A stretch of 64,000 nt of DNA from Vespula vulgaris (taxonomy: Eukaryota; Arthropoda; Insecta; Hymenoptera; Vespidae). A model generated the notes under the pieces. The model was given only the letters and a program-made list of their open reading frames with translations, ran no database searches and was not told the origin of the DNA. Numbering within the stretch: the stretch's first letter is position 1; every line of letters starts with the position of its first letter. Positions 47,901-61,500 of this stretch are shown one piece after another. Location of the stretch: contig NC_066607.1 in NCBI RefSeq assembly GCF_905475345.1, positions 434,001 to 498,000 on the forward strand, given 5' to 3'. Position numbers and translations under genes: made by a program.

Positions 47901-50900
47901 AATAGTGGCGGACTTTTGACTTTTTTCGACGTCTCATCGTTTCTTCGAACGAGACACGATTTATCAAAATGTAGCAATGGAGTAAAAGCGATAAAAACAA
48001 CTAAAACCTATCGGAATCTTTTCAAACTCGCTATCGACGCTTGCTAGCAAGAATTCAAATTAAAATCTTGACAATTTTCGATTCGATCTTTCATCTTTAG
48101 TCCGACTCGAGAGAACTAGTTTACGTTAATACTCTTACCAAACCTAGCTTCCACGTCTAACGTCTACGTCTACGTAACGAAAGGATTAATAGCATGCAAA
48201 CCGTAGAGAGAAAGAAGGCTCGAAGAGGTCTTGCGAGAGTATTTAACGCCTACGAGTTAGACTTGGTAGAGTAGGAATAGCTGTGGACGCGCGCGCGTGC
48301 GCGGGCGCATGCATGCATGCACGTGGAAGAAGCTTCGGGCGAGTACCGTTCGGGCCGTATGTGCAAGCTTACACATATCCGTATACGAGCGCACACGAAC
48401 ACACTCACACACAGACGCTTCTTCTAAGCTCATTCATAACTTCCTCAAAAGCGAAGAACGGTGAACGCAACACGCGTTCGAGGCGGACACAATGGGTCTC
48501 TTTTGTTTCCGGCTGAATCGACGTTTGCTTTTCTTTTTCTTTTCTCGCTATAGGGCTTACCACCAGCTTCCTTGGGGCGGCTTGATCAACGCCATGAATT
48601 GCGACAGCCCCGGGGGCGTCTATTTTGTTTATAAAAAAAATAATACGATAAAAATATTGAAAAACGATCTAGTCCCTTAACGGGCAACGAGACTCTTTAG
48701 CCGAGACTCGCTTTTATCTAACATCCAAGAAGATACGAGAGAAACGATACGAGGCCGCTCGCATAGCTTTCCTACGAATGGAAAAAATACACTTATCGTT
48801 CGAAGAGAATTCGTCGTGTCTTCGCATAGGTTGGTAATATCGAGGGAACGGTCGATCATCGTTATCGGTCGACAACATCAAAACCGATAAGTAATAGCGC
48901 ATATACAATATATTACACATCATTTATTATTTCCTTACGTTCTTCCTACGAGCGTGTATTAATTTCGAAGGGTACATCTCCACGACATGTCTTTATTTTT
49001 GTTAGGCGAAAGATACTATTTCGGGTGATTCGATAATCGAGAAACACTGACGCGGTTACATCAGCTACGCCGCTGTTTCATCTCAAAGCGCACGAAGGCG
49101 CTCAACGTCAGTTATTACACAAGAGTCGTGGGCAGATCGTTCTTCGTGGTTGCAACTTCGTAAAATTAACGTATGCCGGTGTTAGAAATAAGATTTTATC
49201 GAGCCCTCGTATTTCGAGCGGGAGTTCGTGTGCAAGGCTCGAAACTTTCCGCCTTTCCGTAAGATAATTGCGCAAGGAAAATTTGATGGTTTGAATAATA
49301 GCGGAATAAAAAGTAAGTTACTTACGAGTCTATTTCTAACAGGGCGTGTAGAAATGAAAAGAGTAAGCTTCTCTCATTAACCATGGCATTACCAATTTCG
49401 AAATCGTTCTCCATCGTTCGACTTGCGGAAAACAAGTTCCTCTTTGTGCGAACGGAAGTTGGGGCGTTGGTAGGCAACGTTTCCTCCGTCGGTTGCTCGA
49501 GGGAGGAAGGTCGATCCTTCGTGATAGGACTCGAAGGAAGTGTACACGCGAGAAATATAAAAGAGTATTCGTCGAGCTATAAACGCAACTAAGGACGACT
49601 AAGAACCCTTCTCGAAGATATTCTCGTTGCGCAGAGCCCGTCGTCGAGCGATTCTTCCCTCTTGATACGTAGGTAACCGCTTGACCGATCTCCTTTCGTT
49701 TAGACTTCACGCTCGAGAGGCAAATCGCGCAACAAGACACGACTCGGAATATTCATGGGGAATATCCCCCAGTTAGATCCCCCGTAAATCTTCGTAAATC
49801 TCCGTAAATCTCGTGCACCGTTTGAATTTCCACGGAAGCAAGTAGCGCGAGTCGCGAATTGGATTTGATTTCGATCGTGACGCGTCCATGGTCCATAGAT
49901 TTTCGCACGTTTCTCATTCGAGTTGGAGGACATTGGGATCATCGATATTCGTCGATAATGTACAGCTCGAATCCCCACGCACGCACCGTCTACGTGTAAG
50001 TAGATATCACAATCCCTACGTGGAACGTCCAATTTTCATTCGCCGTAAATTGGGACACGCTCGACTGCCGGTTAATTAATAGTGACCAGAATGCATCTCC
50101 CCGACGTCGTGAGAAATTACACCCGCTCCTCCCCCGAGCCCCTCATACCGTCGTACGTACACATCTACTCGGGAGAAAAGAGCCAGAGAGGGGCGGGAGG
50201 GGGCGGAAAAGAAAAAAAGGAGAAAAGCGAGTAGCGAGTATAGGAGGTCGTAATTCAAAGCGACGTGCATCGTCGACGGCAATTTCTATCCGAGGCGAAA
50301 AGATATTGGCAATAACCGTTCCTACGACCAAAAATATATTGCCGGGCTATGCAAAACCATCGGCCTCTCTATTATTATCGCTATAAATAAAGCCATTGCG
50401 AGGCAAAGGCGGATAGGTGCCGTTCGCAAAAATAATCGATGACTTTCACGGTAAATGTCACCGATCAACAGACTACCTTCTATCCGCGCGTTGCGTAGGT
50501 CGCACCTATCCAAAGAAAAAAGAGCGATATCGGCTACGATCGACGAACCAAGTTAAAATTTCTTGGGTGGTATTTCCGATTTCCATTAAAGCGCGTAAAG
50601 ATCATCGAAAGAAAATCTGTCGCTTCGTCACCGCCCTCGTCCGACGTCATCCGTATCACGTGTTGCACGGTTCACGCACAGATACGTAGATTACCTACGT
50701 AAAACCTAAATGTTAATCAAGCAGTGACTTTTTCGATAAGATTACAAAGATAAGTTATTTTTTCGCGTAAACAATGCACGCCGCGGATTCGCGATAAAAC
50801 GATGCGATAATCTTTCTACACGCTATCGCGTAATAACCTATAAGGTAACGCGCGTTCTACGAACGATAAATCCGTATATGCTTCCAAGTTCATAAAATGG

Positions 50901-53900
50901 TAGGTCGCAAACGTTAGGAGAGCTCGACGATAGGTAAATGCCAGTAAAATGCCGTTAACCAGGACGATGGTCGAAAGTTGGAGAGAACGTAGTACGCTCG
51001 CGCACAAATACGAACGTAGAGATACGGCTGTATATGCGTGTATAGGTACCGTATGCATATACTGCTATAGGTAGATTTTTGCAATAAAACTTTTAATACC
51101 GTTCCGGCCGAGTTTCGACGCGTTCACGTTACAACTACCTACTTTCAAAAAGTACCGCCAAGTTTTTCCATGAAACTCTTTAAAAACGACCGAGAGGTAG
51201 AATAAAATCGCGCCAGGATTAATTGGAAGAGAAAAGCGAGAAGGGCCGACTAAACGACGGGTTTCCTTCCGAACCTAAATCGTAACCTAAATATAGACAA
51301 AGTTATCGTTACGTTACATTTTCAGGGTGTTCCTTTAAAACAAAAGCATTTTAAGTGACTCGGAAACGAGGGAACCTCCAGATAGCTATTCACCGATTTG
51401 TCATCGACCTTCGACCGAGTATTTATTCGTCGAGCTTTCGATGATCTTTACGTTTCATTATTTTTCCGCAAATTCTCACTGATATTATTCCACGTTGATA
51501 AATTAATAATAAACCAAGGAGACGCCTGCTTTGACCTATCCTTTCTGTATTTTCCCTGTTATTTCCCATTCCCTAAGAAATGTTTCGAACGATTCTGTAC
51601 GGATTGCCCCACCCTTGTGAAAGAGTAAACGGGAACGTTGTGGGATGCGTTTCCGAGGCCTACGCCATGCCGCGATATCTACGAGCGAAATCGCACGAGA
51701 GGAGATACTCGTCGTGTAATTTCCACGAATTCCGTGCATTAGCATAGGTGGAGAGCACGAGAGTGTAGGTAGAAACGTCCCTATTGGATATACCCCGTAC
51801 AACAGACGATACGCACGAGGTACGCACCTACGCACTCGGTGGATCTAGAAACGATCCATCGTTGGATCGCGAAACGTTTCGCTAAAAGGGAGATGGTTGC
51901 CTGTCGCTACTTCGTCTCTAATGACTAGTAATAAGCGGGCGTGAGAGCAAACGGTCCGTTCATTAGCGTTAATTGTCCTCGAGATAAGGCCGCACTCCAA
52001 CACAGATGCAAAAGCCCGATGATTTTCGAGGAATACCATGGTGCTTGATCAAATTGATGAGAGGAATACGTTTACTCGTAAGGATCTTCTCTTTCAGAGA
52101 ACTGTTTTCTGTCTCGTTCGTTTTGTCTTTACTTTCTCAAAAGAAGAATATCGACAATATTGAATGATATTATTGACGAAGACTAATCGTTTCAATCGTT
52201 TAAACCTAACTCTATGATTTGGCGATAAACTCGTCGATTATCATCGATCTCGATCGTACAATAAGACAGGAAATTTGGTAAAGCTCGTTTGCCTGAGCGT
52301 AGAAAGAAAATGTATTTTCGTTGAACGAGTCCCGAGAGGCGGGGGATTTTTTAGATAAACGTATTTTCCAAATCGTTGTCTATCTCGTCGGAACAACGAT
52401 CGAGGATAATCGGCGGGAGCCGAGTCGCAGATAATTGAGCTGCAAAGTCGAGCCCGAAAACGTGCGTTTGGTTTTTGCGCCTTTTTTTGTCGAGCCGCGA
52501 ACAAGAAGCGGTAACGTGCACCTACCGTACCATCCTCGCCGGCATTGTATGGACAACGCCATCGGTCAATTTGAGAAAAGTTTGACAGCTGGCGAGCTGG
52601 CTGAGAGAAGAGAGACGGCGAACAGTGGATTTCGCTTTCTCTTTCTCTTCTTCCCAAACAAAGAGCTCGATTTTAGCCGAAAATAAAAGCAAATTGCATC
52701 AGCTGCATCGGGACCGAGGTAACCCTCCTCTTCTTTTTCTCTTTCTTCGGACTTCTTCCTCCGTCCTACGCGCGTTTCTTCGAAATCCAACCTTCTCGTC
52801 CTTTCATTCCTTCCAGGAATTCCACCGTCCTTTTCAACGTTCTCGCTGGCTATAACCTATGGGTGGTAGCGATAGGTACGGCTACCGGACAACCGGATGG
52901 ATGGGAAAAACGAGACGAGACAGCGACTTGAATTCCACCGGCACGCACAAGTATCGCGGTTTAACATCAATGGGGCTCTTTTCTCTTGGATTCACTCTTC
53001 CTCGCGTATCGCGGAGTCTATCGGCGTTCTATCGCTCGCCCACCGTCAACGATCCGAGAAATTCCAAAGAGCGAAAGGGGAAGAAGAGTAGGAAGAAGGA
53101 TGCGACGACATCTACGACAGAGAATAAGAAACTCTTTATTGGATCACTTATCTCGATTTTTATCGACGCTCTACGAGAGAAGAATAACTCGAGCGAGTGT
53201 GTCACAAGGATCGACCACCCGACCATCCAGATCGCTAAACGATCGACCGTGTCTCGTCCGTCACATGCAATTAGACTCGGTACGTGTGATTCGAAGTTAA
53301 GTTAGCTCGTCCTCGCGAATAGAAGATATGGAAATGTGGTTTAGCCCGTTACCTCGAGGTCTTGTCTTCCTCGAGAGAAACGGTAATGCCAGTAACGACG
53401 AGACGCGCGGATGTCTCCCGAAAGTTATGAACATCATTGAGAGAGCGTCGGGAACCAACGTCCATCCTGAATATGCATGAAGTTTTCTGAATAATGCGGG
53501 GAACGTAGAGAACTCGGAGACACGGCATCCAAACGTTAATCCACGTTGGACGCGGTACGCTTCTCGAGAGCAATCAACGATCTTTGTCACCATCATCCAC
53601 GACCGGACTCTTCTCCTTCTTCCTCCTATGACATAGAGAGCTATTCGTCTTTGTAAAGGTAGAGCTGCACCACTTATGGTAATATTTCGTGCATCGTGCG
53701 ACAGCATGCATAATGCAGCCTCGAGACTCCGAAATTTATGCTCCGAGTAACAGACCGACTAGCGTAACTCGTGCTCGAGAGTAAACGGGGGGGATAGAAG
53801 GGTAAACGGTCAACTTCTGTATCCTATGTGGTACGTCCTACGAGAAACATCTGCTACGAACTTGAAACAGCGGCTATTATCCTCGCTCGTCGTGTAAACC

Positions 53901-54268
53901 ATCCTGGATTTCATGAACATCCAAAGTGTCTTTGGAGCATCGTCCAAGTGGCAACCGTCTTTAGTGATTCTTGAGAGCGGTGTTGCTGACGCTATCCAAC
54001 ATTTCGACAGAATATTTTACTGCTAAAACGCTACTTACAGACGGACGGAGAGAGAAAGAGTGAGAAAAGTAAACACGATTTTTATCTCGTAACGTGCCGG
54101 ACAATCGATAGTACTATGTTACCTAACACACCCATATACATATATATATATATTCATATTATTTGCAAATATCTCGATGAATGAATACCTCATTCTACTT
54201 TGATGCCAAACGGATTAGAAATCATTACGTGTAACAAAGGAGCGAAACTCACAGGTTTCTCTCGTTTC

Positions 54269-54295
54269 ACGCACGCACGCACGCACGCACGCACG
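54269..54295. repeat. (CACG)n tetranucleotide repeat
   Basis: About six copies of CACG or its shifts, close to the donor of the proposed Dg first exon. Confidence 0.9.
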
Positions 54296-54590
54296 AACGC
54301 AGCGATACGAAACCAAGGGGTAGCTTACCCCTTCGTGAGATTCGCTTACCGCACAACAATTCGCGTAACTCTTCGAATACGATACTTTTGTGTTCCGTCC
54401 AAGCATCATCCTTTGAAATATAATTACTAAATGTAATTACGGAAGGATAGAAACAAAACTAAAGAAAAAGAAACAAGGAAGATGAAACAAAGAGAAAATA
54501 AAAAGAAGCAAGCTCCGCGCTCGTTTTCAAGGAGGATGGACTAAAACGTATCCTAACCTCGGTTTGCCATTGAAGAAAGGGTTCACTCAC

Positions 54591-55140
54591 CGTTGCCGAG
54601 ATGTGCAGAGTATTCCGAGTAAGCCTGATTCCTCTTGGCAGACGTTAAAATCCAGCTGTATATGCGTCTCCGTCTTTCTCGCTGTATCCTTCTATCTTTG
54701 TCTGCTTGCTTCCACAGTCCGTAAAGAGAGCGAGAGAGATAGAGAGAGGGAATGAAAAACGTACAATGTGTGCCGGCCGACGAGCGAGTGCACGCGCGCG
54801 CGCGCGCAAGCGAGAGAAAGAGAGAAAGAGATGGAATAAGAAAGAGAGAGAGAGAGAGAGAGAGATACGCGTAGTCTCTCACGAGAAATTGTAGGACGTA
54901 AAAAAAAAGGGGAAAGAAAATAAAGTAAATTGCCGCGACGTTACGACGCCGCGATGTCGATGAACGCGAACGCGACAGCCACACGACGATACGACGACGA
55001 CGTCGGAGCGGTGACGCTGCTGTTGCCGACTACCACACCGCTCTACTGCTGCAACGATCGGCGGAGGCGCTGCCCGCGTACTGTGCCGAGAACCAAACCA
55101 GTATGGCGCCCGGCAGCCTTTTCTCCTTCGTCCCAACCTC
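54591..55140 (-). promoter_or_regulatory. Dg: Probable noncoding first exon and promoter region of Dg
   Basis: A strong donor, AACG|GTGAGTG, lies at 54591/54590 on the minus strand. From there upstream to 55272 the minus strand has no ATG, about 680 bases, as expected for a leader. The block 54930-55140 is rich in CpG and CGACG/GTCGTC runs. The next strong acceptor I can pair it with is that of the Dg start exon (33073). Link to Dg and outer boundary are inference. Confidence 0.45.
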
Positions 55141-55986
55141 ACCTTCCCCCTCTACCGGACGCCCGGCCGAACTCCCTCCCACTTTGCGCCCTCTACGAGC
55201 GCTCCCAACGAAGCTCTATCTTTCTCTCTTTCTCTCCGACGTACGTGTAACGTTTGCTCTTCGTTCAACGCGCATACCGAGGAGTCTATCACTTTTTTCT
55301 TTCTCTCCCTCCCTCGCTAACCCACACAGCGAGTCTTTTTCTCTTTCTCAAGTCCCTTCTATATCTATAACGCTACCGAGTGTTACCACCGTATATTCGT
55401 CCTTCTTCCGCTCTCCCTTCTGCTACCTTTCTCTTCCTCTTTCTTACGGGCACGGAAGATGCGTGGCTCGTCCATCTCTCTCTCTCTCTTTCTCTCGGGC
55501 TTTCGCGGAAACGACGTAGCACCCATCCTTGTCTGGTCGGACATAATTCTGTCTCATTTCTCAGGGGTTATCCGCCCTTGTCGTTGTCCGCCAATCTTTC
55601 GACTCTCCGCGCACGCATCATCCTCTCTTTCTCGTCATAGAATATGATCAACATATTTCTTTTTATTATTCCATCTTCGTCGCTTAGACCGGTTACCTCT
55701 CTCTCTCTCTCTCTATTGCTTCGTTCTACCAACGAACCATTGCATTTGCTTTTTTCCTCGCGGGCGCGCGTAGGAGCCACGAGTTCTGTTTTCTCTCTCT
55801 TTTCGTCCTCTCCGACGACATCGAGGAACGTCTTTGTTCTCGTTTGATGGCTGCGCGCTTACATCGTTCCATCGCCCTCTCTCTCTTCCTCTCTTCGGTC
55901 GCTTCGCAAAATAGCTCGGCAGTTTTCTACCCAGCCGACGATGTAGACGTTAAATCGGCGAAAACTTTACGACAACGAGACGCTTT

Positions 55987-56024
<38 letters not shown>

Positions 56025-56025
56025 C
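55987..56025. repeat. (CT)n followed by (CG)n
   Basis: CT run 55987-56008 passes directly into a CG run 56009-56025. A second CG run lies at 54793-54807. Both are prone to Z-DNA. Confidence 0.95.
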
Positions 56026-58525
56026 ACGTAACTAGAGAGAAGACAGACCATGGTTTTCGCGAGTATTGGTCGCGACACCGGCCAACCGCTCTTCCGTGTG
56101 TGCGTACGTGATCCATAGTCGTATAAGCTTTGCCCCGACGCTCGCTCCCCTCTTTTCATCTCTGTTCGAGGCTGTGCTCGGTTCGTGAACGTGGGCGAAA
56201 CACCGAATTAAAATTATAAATCGATCGTCGTTAATAACTCTCCCGACGGTGACGGTTCGTCGCGCGTCGTTAAGTCGTCGGAGAAAGGGAGGTCCTTCTT
56301 ATTTTTTTACGAAAACAAATTGCTACCCTTCCCAGAGCGCTCGCGTTCCGTCGCTTTGCGATTCCACTTTTTGTCGTAAAGGAAAATTATTGGTTGGGCA
56401 AGGAAGGTACTAAGGTCGCGTGCATTCTCGCGATTACCGACGATAACGAATTCTTCGAATTGCACGAATTGGAATGTTAGGAACGGTCGTTCCAACGAAA
56501 AGTTTCTACATAATTAGCTACGAGGAGAAACGGAAAGAAGGACACGTCTTTTCTATGTGGTTTTCTTTCGTTATATAAAACAAACAAAGAAATAAAAAAA
56601 GAAAGGAGAAGAAGAAAGAAAAGAAACGTAGTTGAAGTCGCTAAAAGCTTTTTAAAAGACCTACCGAACGAGTTGCCATGCGAAAAGTCGCTTCCGGACA
56701 ACGACCAATTTTGCTTCGTACGCTTTTCCTAACGATCTGCTGTATGCAGTTTTATTTCGATCGGCTGGGTCTTTATCCGCTTACATGGCGGTCGGTTTTC
56801 GATCCGTCTTAAATAACTTAGACGCTTCGTTATCGTTTAATCATTTCGGTAGAAACTCTCGTAGGGGACGTTTCAAAGATTTAGCCAAAGTGATAGGGGA
56901 TCGGTCGTTCGTTCGTTCGAACGAAGAAAGTAGTAATTTAGAGATTTGCCTTGAGTTAATCCTCTCGTTAGCTCTCGTTGATACATACTTATTCGAATAA
57001 TTAGTTCGTTAGCAGGACGTTAATCGTCGATCACGCCCGATGATAAGCACCGATCGAGCGTTTAACTGCAATTACATTTATCTATGTTTATCGACTTTTC
57101 CTAATGGAATATCTATTCGACTCTACCCAAGTTTGCTTCGTTCATCTGATTTTCACGTCGGTCGAAACGCTGTATTTTTTTCTAAACGCCGTTGCTTTCC
57201 AGTACATCGTCAAATAGTTGCGTGCGACTGCAAAATAATATCGTCGAGAAGAATTCGAAATCGGAGTTAATAGAAAGAAACGGAGGACGGAGTAAAAAAG
57301 AGAGCGCTACACGTAGAACGGGGATAGAGGCCGACTCGTTCGCGCGGTTCGCTCCCTTTTCATCTCCATGGCTGCAGACCTTCAGTGATACTCAACCTTG
57401 ACAGATTTGCCCTGGTAATTGCGTCGAATCCTCCGGGCGATCTTCGACCGTTTCGACAGTGACCTTCGACAAATAGAACGATAGCCATTCGACGGATGGA
57501 AACGTCCGAATGGAGTTTCGTCCATCGACCGAGTTAACGGCCGAATTACCTTTCAACGAGACCACGTACTTACGTGCTTGCATATGATTCGTCACGTGTG
57601 CTTATTTTACTCGTACCAAGTGATACGAATTCTGAGAGAACGAAACTAATAAACGTTTATCGATTCTTAATTGAGTAACGGCATTATTACGTGTGTAGAT
57701 GTATGTGTGGATTATATATGTAGATGTATGTATGTATGTGCATGTCCGAATACATTTATATAATATGATATATTTATATATCCATATATATGTATATCTA
57801 TGTATACATACGTATACATCTATGTCCGGAGAAATTTTACTTCCTCCCGTCGATTCGTGACATCTCCGTCGCTCTCTCTTCGTTGTTTCTAGCTTCCTCC
57901 TCGTTTCTAGTACCATCGAGACGTTTCTGCTACATCGTGGAATTCAGAAACGACAGAGGCAAGACAAAGAGCAAGAGAGGAGAGACGCGATGATGTAAAA
58001 ACGTCCTCTCAGTATTTTTTTTACACGTATTAAAGAAGCAAACCGAGTCACCGCACGCGTTCTTTGTTCTTTAGGAAGAAATTCGTTCGTTCTATATCGC
58101 CAACTTCCCCTTTCTATAGGACGCTGTTAGCCTCCCTACTATCCCGTCCTAAATCTTTTCCCTCTATTTCCTTCTGCTATCACTTCTTCTAGAATGTTTT
58201 TTCTCTCTGCAAGCACGGTCGATCGTTTAAAGAAAACAAAGAAAGAAATATAGAGCAGCGAAGACGAATCGTATCTGGAAATTTTTTTTGAAATTTCTTT
58301 CCTCAAGGAAAACTTTCTACGGATACTGCCAGAGTGGGGAGAGCAATTGGAATGAATTTCGTTCTCGTTGAATTCGTTTCGCCTTTTGCGTTTGCATTTT
58401 GGGTAAAACCCGGGAGAAAAAAGAAATGATCGAAAGTAATCTTAGGCAATGAAAAACTACTAAGAGGAAGCGTCCTGGTAAAGCTGGCCGATCTAAGATA
58501 GTAGGAGAGAGAGGTATAGATAGAG

Positions 58526-58565
<40 letters not shown>

Positions 58566-61500
58566 GATACCTGCTTCTTTACGATTTCGCAAACGGAGAG
58601 TGCATTTCGTAGGGAATAGGGAAAAGTCCGACGACCTTTCTCGGTGATATTTTCCGGACGAACGAATCTCGGATACTACACCAAACGTACGACTCTAGAA
58701 AACTCAGTTTCTTTGCTTCGTGGAAAATGGAAACGGTATCGAAATGATTTTCTACTTTGGTATTCCTCGAGACTCTGTCTTTACGTCTTGTTCGACGTCG
58801 CGATTATGGATACTTTGAGGAATTGCATGGATAACGAGGAAGCGAATGTCTTGAATATCAAAAGGAAGGAATTTTGACGATAAAATGATCGGTTAAATCG
58901 TTCGGTTAGCGAAAGGAACGAGAAGCGCTCGAGCAAGGAGCCACGAATGAAGCTTTTCTCCGTCTTCCGTTGGCATCGCTATGCACATTTTCTCTATCTG
59001 GCAAAAAATTTAATTAGCTTCCTACCTACCATCCGTTACAATACCACGGAGAAAACAAAAAGTTTTCCTCGGCGCGCACAATGGATAACATTTTCAGAGA
59101 GTTTTACAATATTCAACCGTGCGCGAAGGAAAAATTAATTATCCGATCCCTCGTACAGTTTCCAAGCTGAGTTCTCTTATCACTGTCCGAAATTCCTGAA
59201 CGTTGTAAATATTCTCTTAGGTTTATTTCTACCTTTGAAAGCATCGGTAGTAAACTTTCGATCGGAACAGTAAATGATTATGGCTACTTTCCGAATACAC
59301 GACTCCGCCGTAGAAATTCGTCGATGGAAGGAGAATTACAGTTCAATTTCGAACGGTTTCCCGTAGGAGACACCCGTTCTTCCGAACGAGACACGCCCAT
59401 GACAAACAAATTTCGATTTCGTTCGTCCGAACGTGCAGATCCCTCCTTTCGATACGGGCCGACAATTAAAGAAGATGCGTAGGTAGAAACGCGAGACTAA
59501 TCATCCTCGATCGTTCGCCAGACCATATCGATGCAAACTCTATCGATCCATATTCCTCTCCTGATATATTTCCTGCTAATCGTTGATAACGACGAATAAA
59601 GAAATTCATCGTGCGTGCCTACGGCTTACGTATTTACGAATCGCATTACACAGAGAAATCGATTGAAAGGAAATTGATGTAACAAGAAAGTGGAAGGACG
59701 ACAAAATAAATAAAATCGCAAAGGGATCGATGGTTAAAGTAGAACGAGATATCTGTAGAGATAGGTGTATTCAAATTCGCATCAAAGAGAAACAGGCTCT
59801 TCTCGAGGATGGTTTGGACGAGTCGACCTAATTTTAAAGGGGCTTTACGTCGGCTTTTATTTAACCATACCCAACGATCTCTCGAACCTAACGAGTTGAA
59901 GCTCGAGAGGCGAATCGATATCTGTTAATTAACGTATCGTTGACAGTCGTTTTGAAGACAAATTCGTTGTCTTTCGCGCGTCTCTAAGAAAAGTGTCAAA
60001 GAGAAAATATAAGTCGCATGATTCTCTCGTAGCTCGCGACGGTTGAGGAGGAAACGCGAAGTATAGACACCGTCTCGTTACGTACGCGTCGTGCCTGCCA
60101 CCAAAGAACTCTTCTCTACTCTTTTCTTTTTCGTCCTTGAGCCTCTCGTTTTCCACTCGTTTTTCACGGGATAGACGGGACCTGCCAAACGGTGAAACGA
60201 GAATGCGCGAGAAAAAAAGATGTATTGACGAATCTGACGACGCGTGTCTACCCCCGATCTCTTCTAATCCGTAAACACACAAAGGCACTTGTCCGTAGAT
60301 TTATTTAACACGAGAAAAACTTTTCTCCCACGTCGATAATAACCGCGTTTCTCTCTTTCTCCGTAAATTCAGCGATTTCAAGTAGGCATATAACGCATTT
60401 AGGGATTTCGCGGATAAATGGAGGTGCGAGGCACGTTTAATGCGTCTCGAAACGATACGACGATGTAAACGGAGATTTATTTTTCAAGAGGGTCATCATC
60501 TCGAGCGATGATTCACCAACGATCTTGAAGGAGTTGCGTAGATCGGCGCATTTATCTCGGTAACTCTGTAGATTGAATTTATTGACCGAGGCTCGGATAG
60601 TTTTAAAGCTATCTTCGATAAGGTCTATTATTTTGGCACGAGTTTTCTAAGGGGACCCTCGTCGCGATACCTACCTGAAATTCGAAATCCAAACATCTAC
60701 GATAGTATGCTCTTTGCCAACTAGGCGCACGTACCACGCCGAGGACGCGCAAGATTCACGTCTCGGCTGACTAATCTTGGTCCAGGGCCAACCTGCGCCC
60801 GTACAGCCGCGTGTGCGTTCCGCGTGCGCGTACGTGAACGGACTCGCGACCCTCTTAAAGTTATTTATATCGGAATACGTCCGAGCCCTGCTCGAGATAC
60901 CAAAGGAACTAACGAACGAGCGGTCGAACGGAGGATAACCGAAGCGAGTGAAACTCGCGATACGAAATAGTGCGTTCGCGAAAAATGAATTAATTTCAGA
61001 GAATCGAGCTAAAGAAAGAAGCTTTCGCTCTCTTCTACGAACGCGAATGGGAATGAAGATGGCTAAACGCGATTCGCCAATGGTTCACAAGTGCCGCGCG
61101 AAATGGGAATTAACGAGGCTGCGATTAAACGGGTTAATGAACAAAGGCACGCGATATCGCCACGTTTTTCTTCGGTTATTAACCCTTCGCTTAATTACTA
61201 AATAGTCGAGTACTCTCTATCCGAAGGAGAATCTAAAGTAGAATCGCGTTCGATCTCGTCTCGCAAAAATTCTCGCTAGAGAGGAGTTACAGGAATGCGT
61301 TTTGTTAGAATAACGTCGATGAAGGAACGCGGACGCGCTCTCCGGATACATTAGGTCAAGTATCAGGGCGAAAAAAGGCACTCCTTGTGCATGCTTCGCG
61401 CGTAATTAAAAGAGGCTGCGCCTAGTTCCGATTGTTCGTCGTGCCGAAGCGACGCCACAGAGGGAGGAAAAAAAAGGAGTACACGTAGGTATCCGCGTAC

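Larger units (their letters stand above)
33074..54590 (-). other. Dg: Probable Dg intron 1 (about 21.5 kb), noncoding
   Basis: No open frame here shows domain features or a plausible exon chain. It holds a palindrome (34011-34031), TTCG and TTTC runs (36400-36436, 37785-37830), a decamer repeat (38821-38850), several GA microsatellites, a Z-DNA-prone tract (48284-48322) and one exon-like island (48561-48619). Base composition shifts to higher G+C after about 43 kb. Non-repetitive GC-richer blocks (for example 43190-43400 and 50320-50520) may be enhancers; that is a guess. Confidence 0.4.

Noticed and set aside
54583..54984. 133-codon open frame on the minus strand in frame with dystroglycan after splicing
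   Set aside because: It starts with GTG and contains no ATG; the Ser/Leu part is the CT repeat. Openness is explained by the repeat and the ATG-free leader.
55103..55519. 138-codon open frame on the plus strand
   Set aside because: Mostly Ser/Leu/Pro/Phe encoded by a pyrimidine-rich stretch; a low-complexity artefact.
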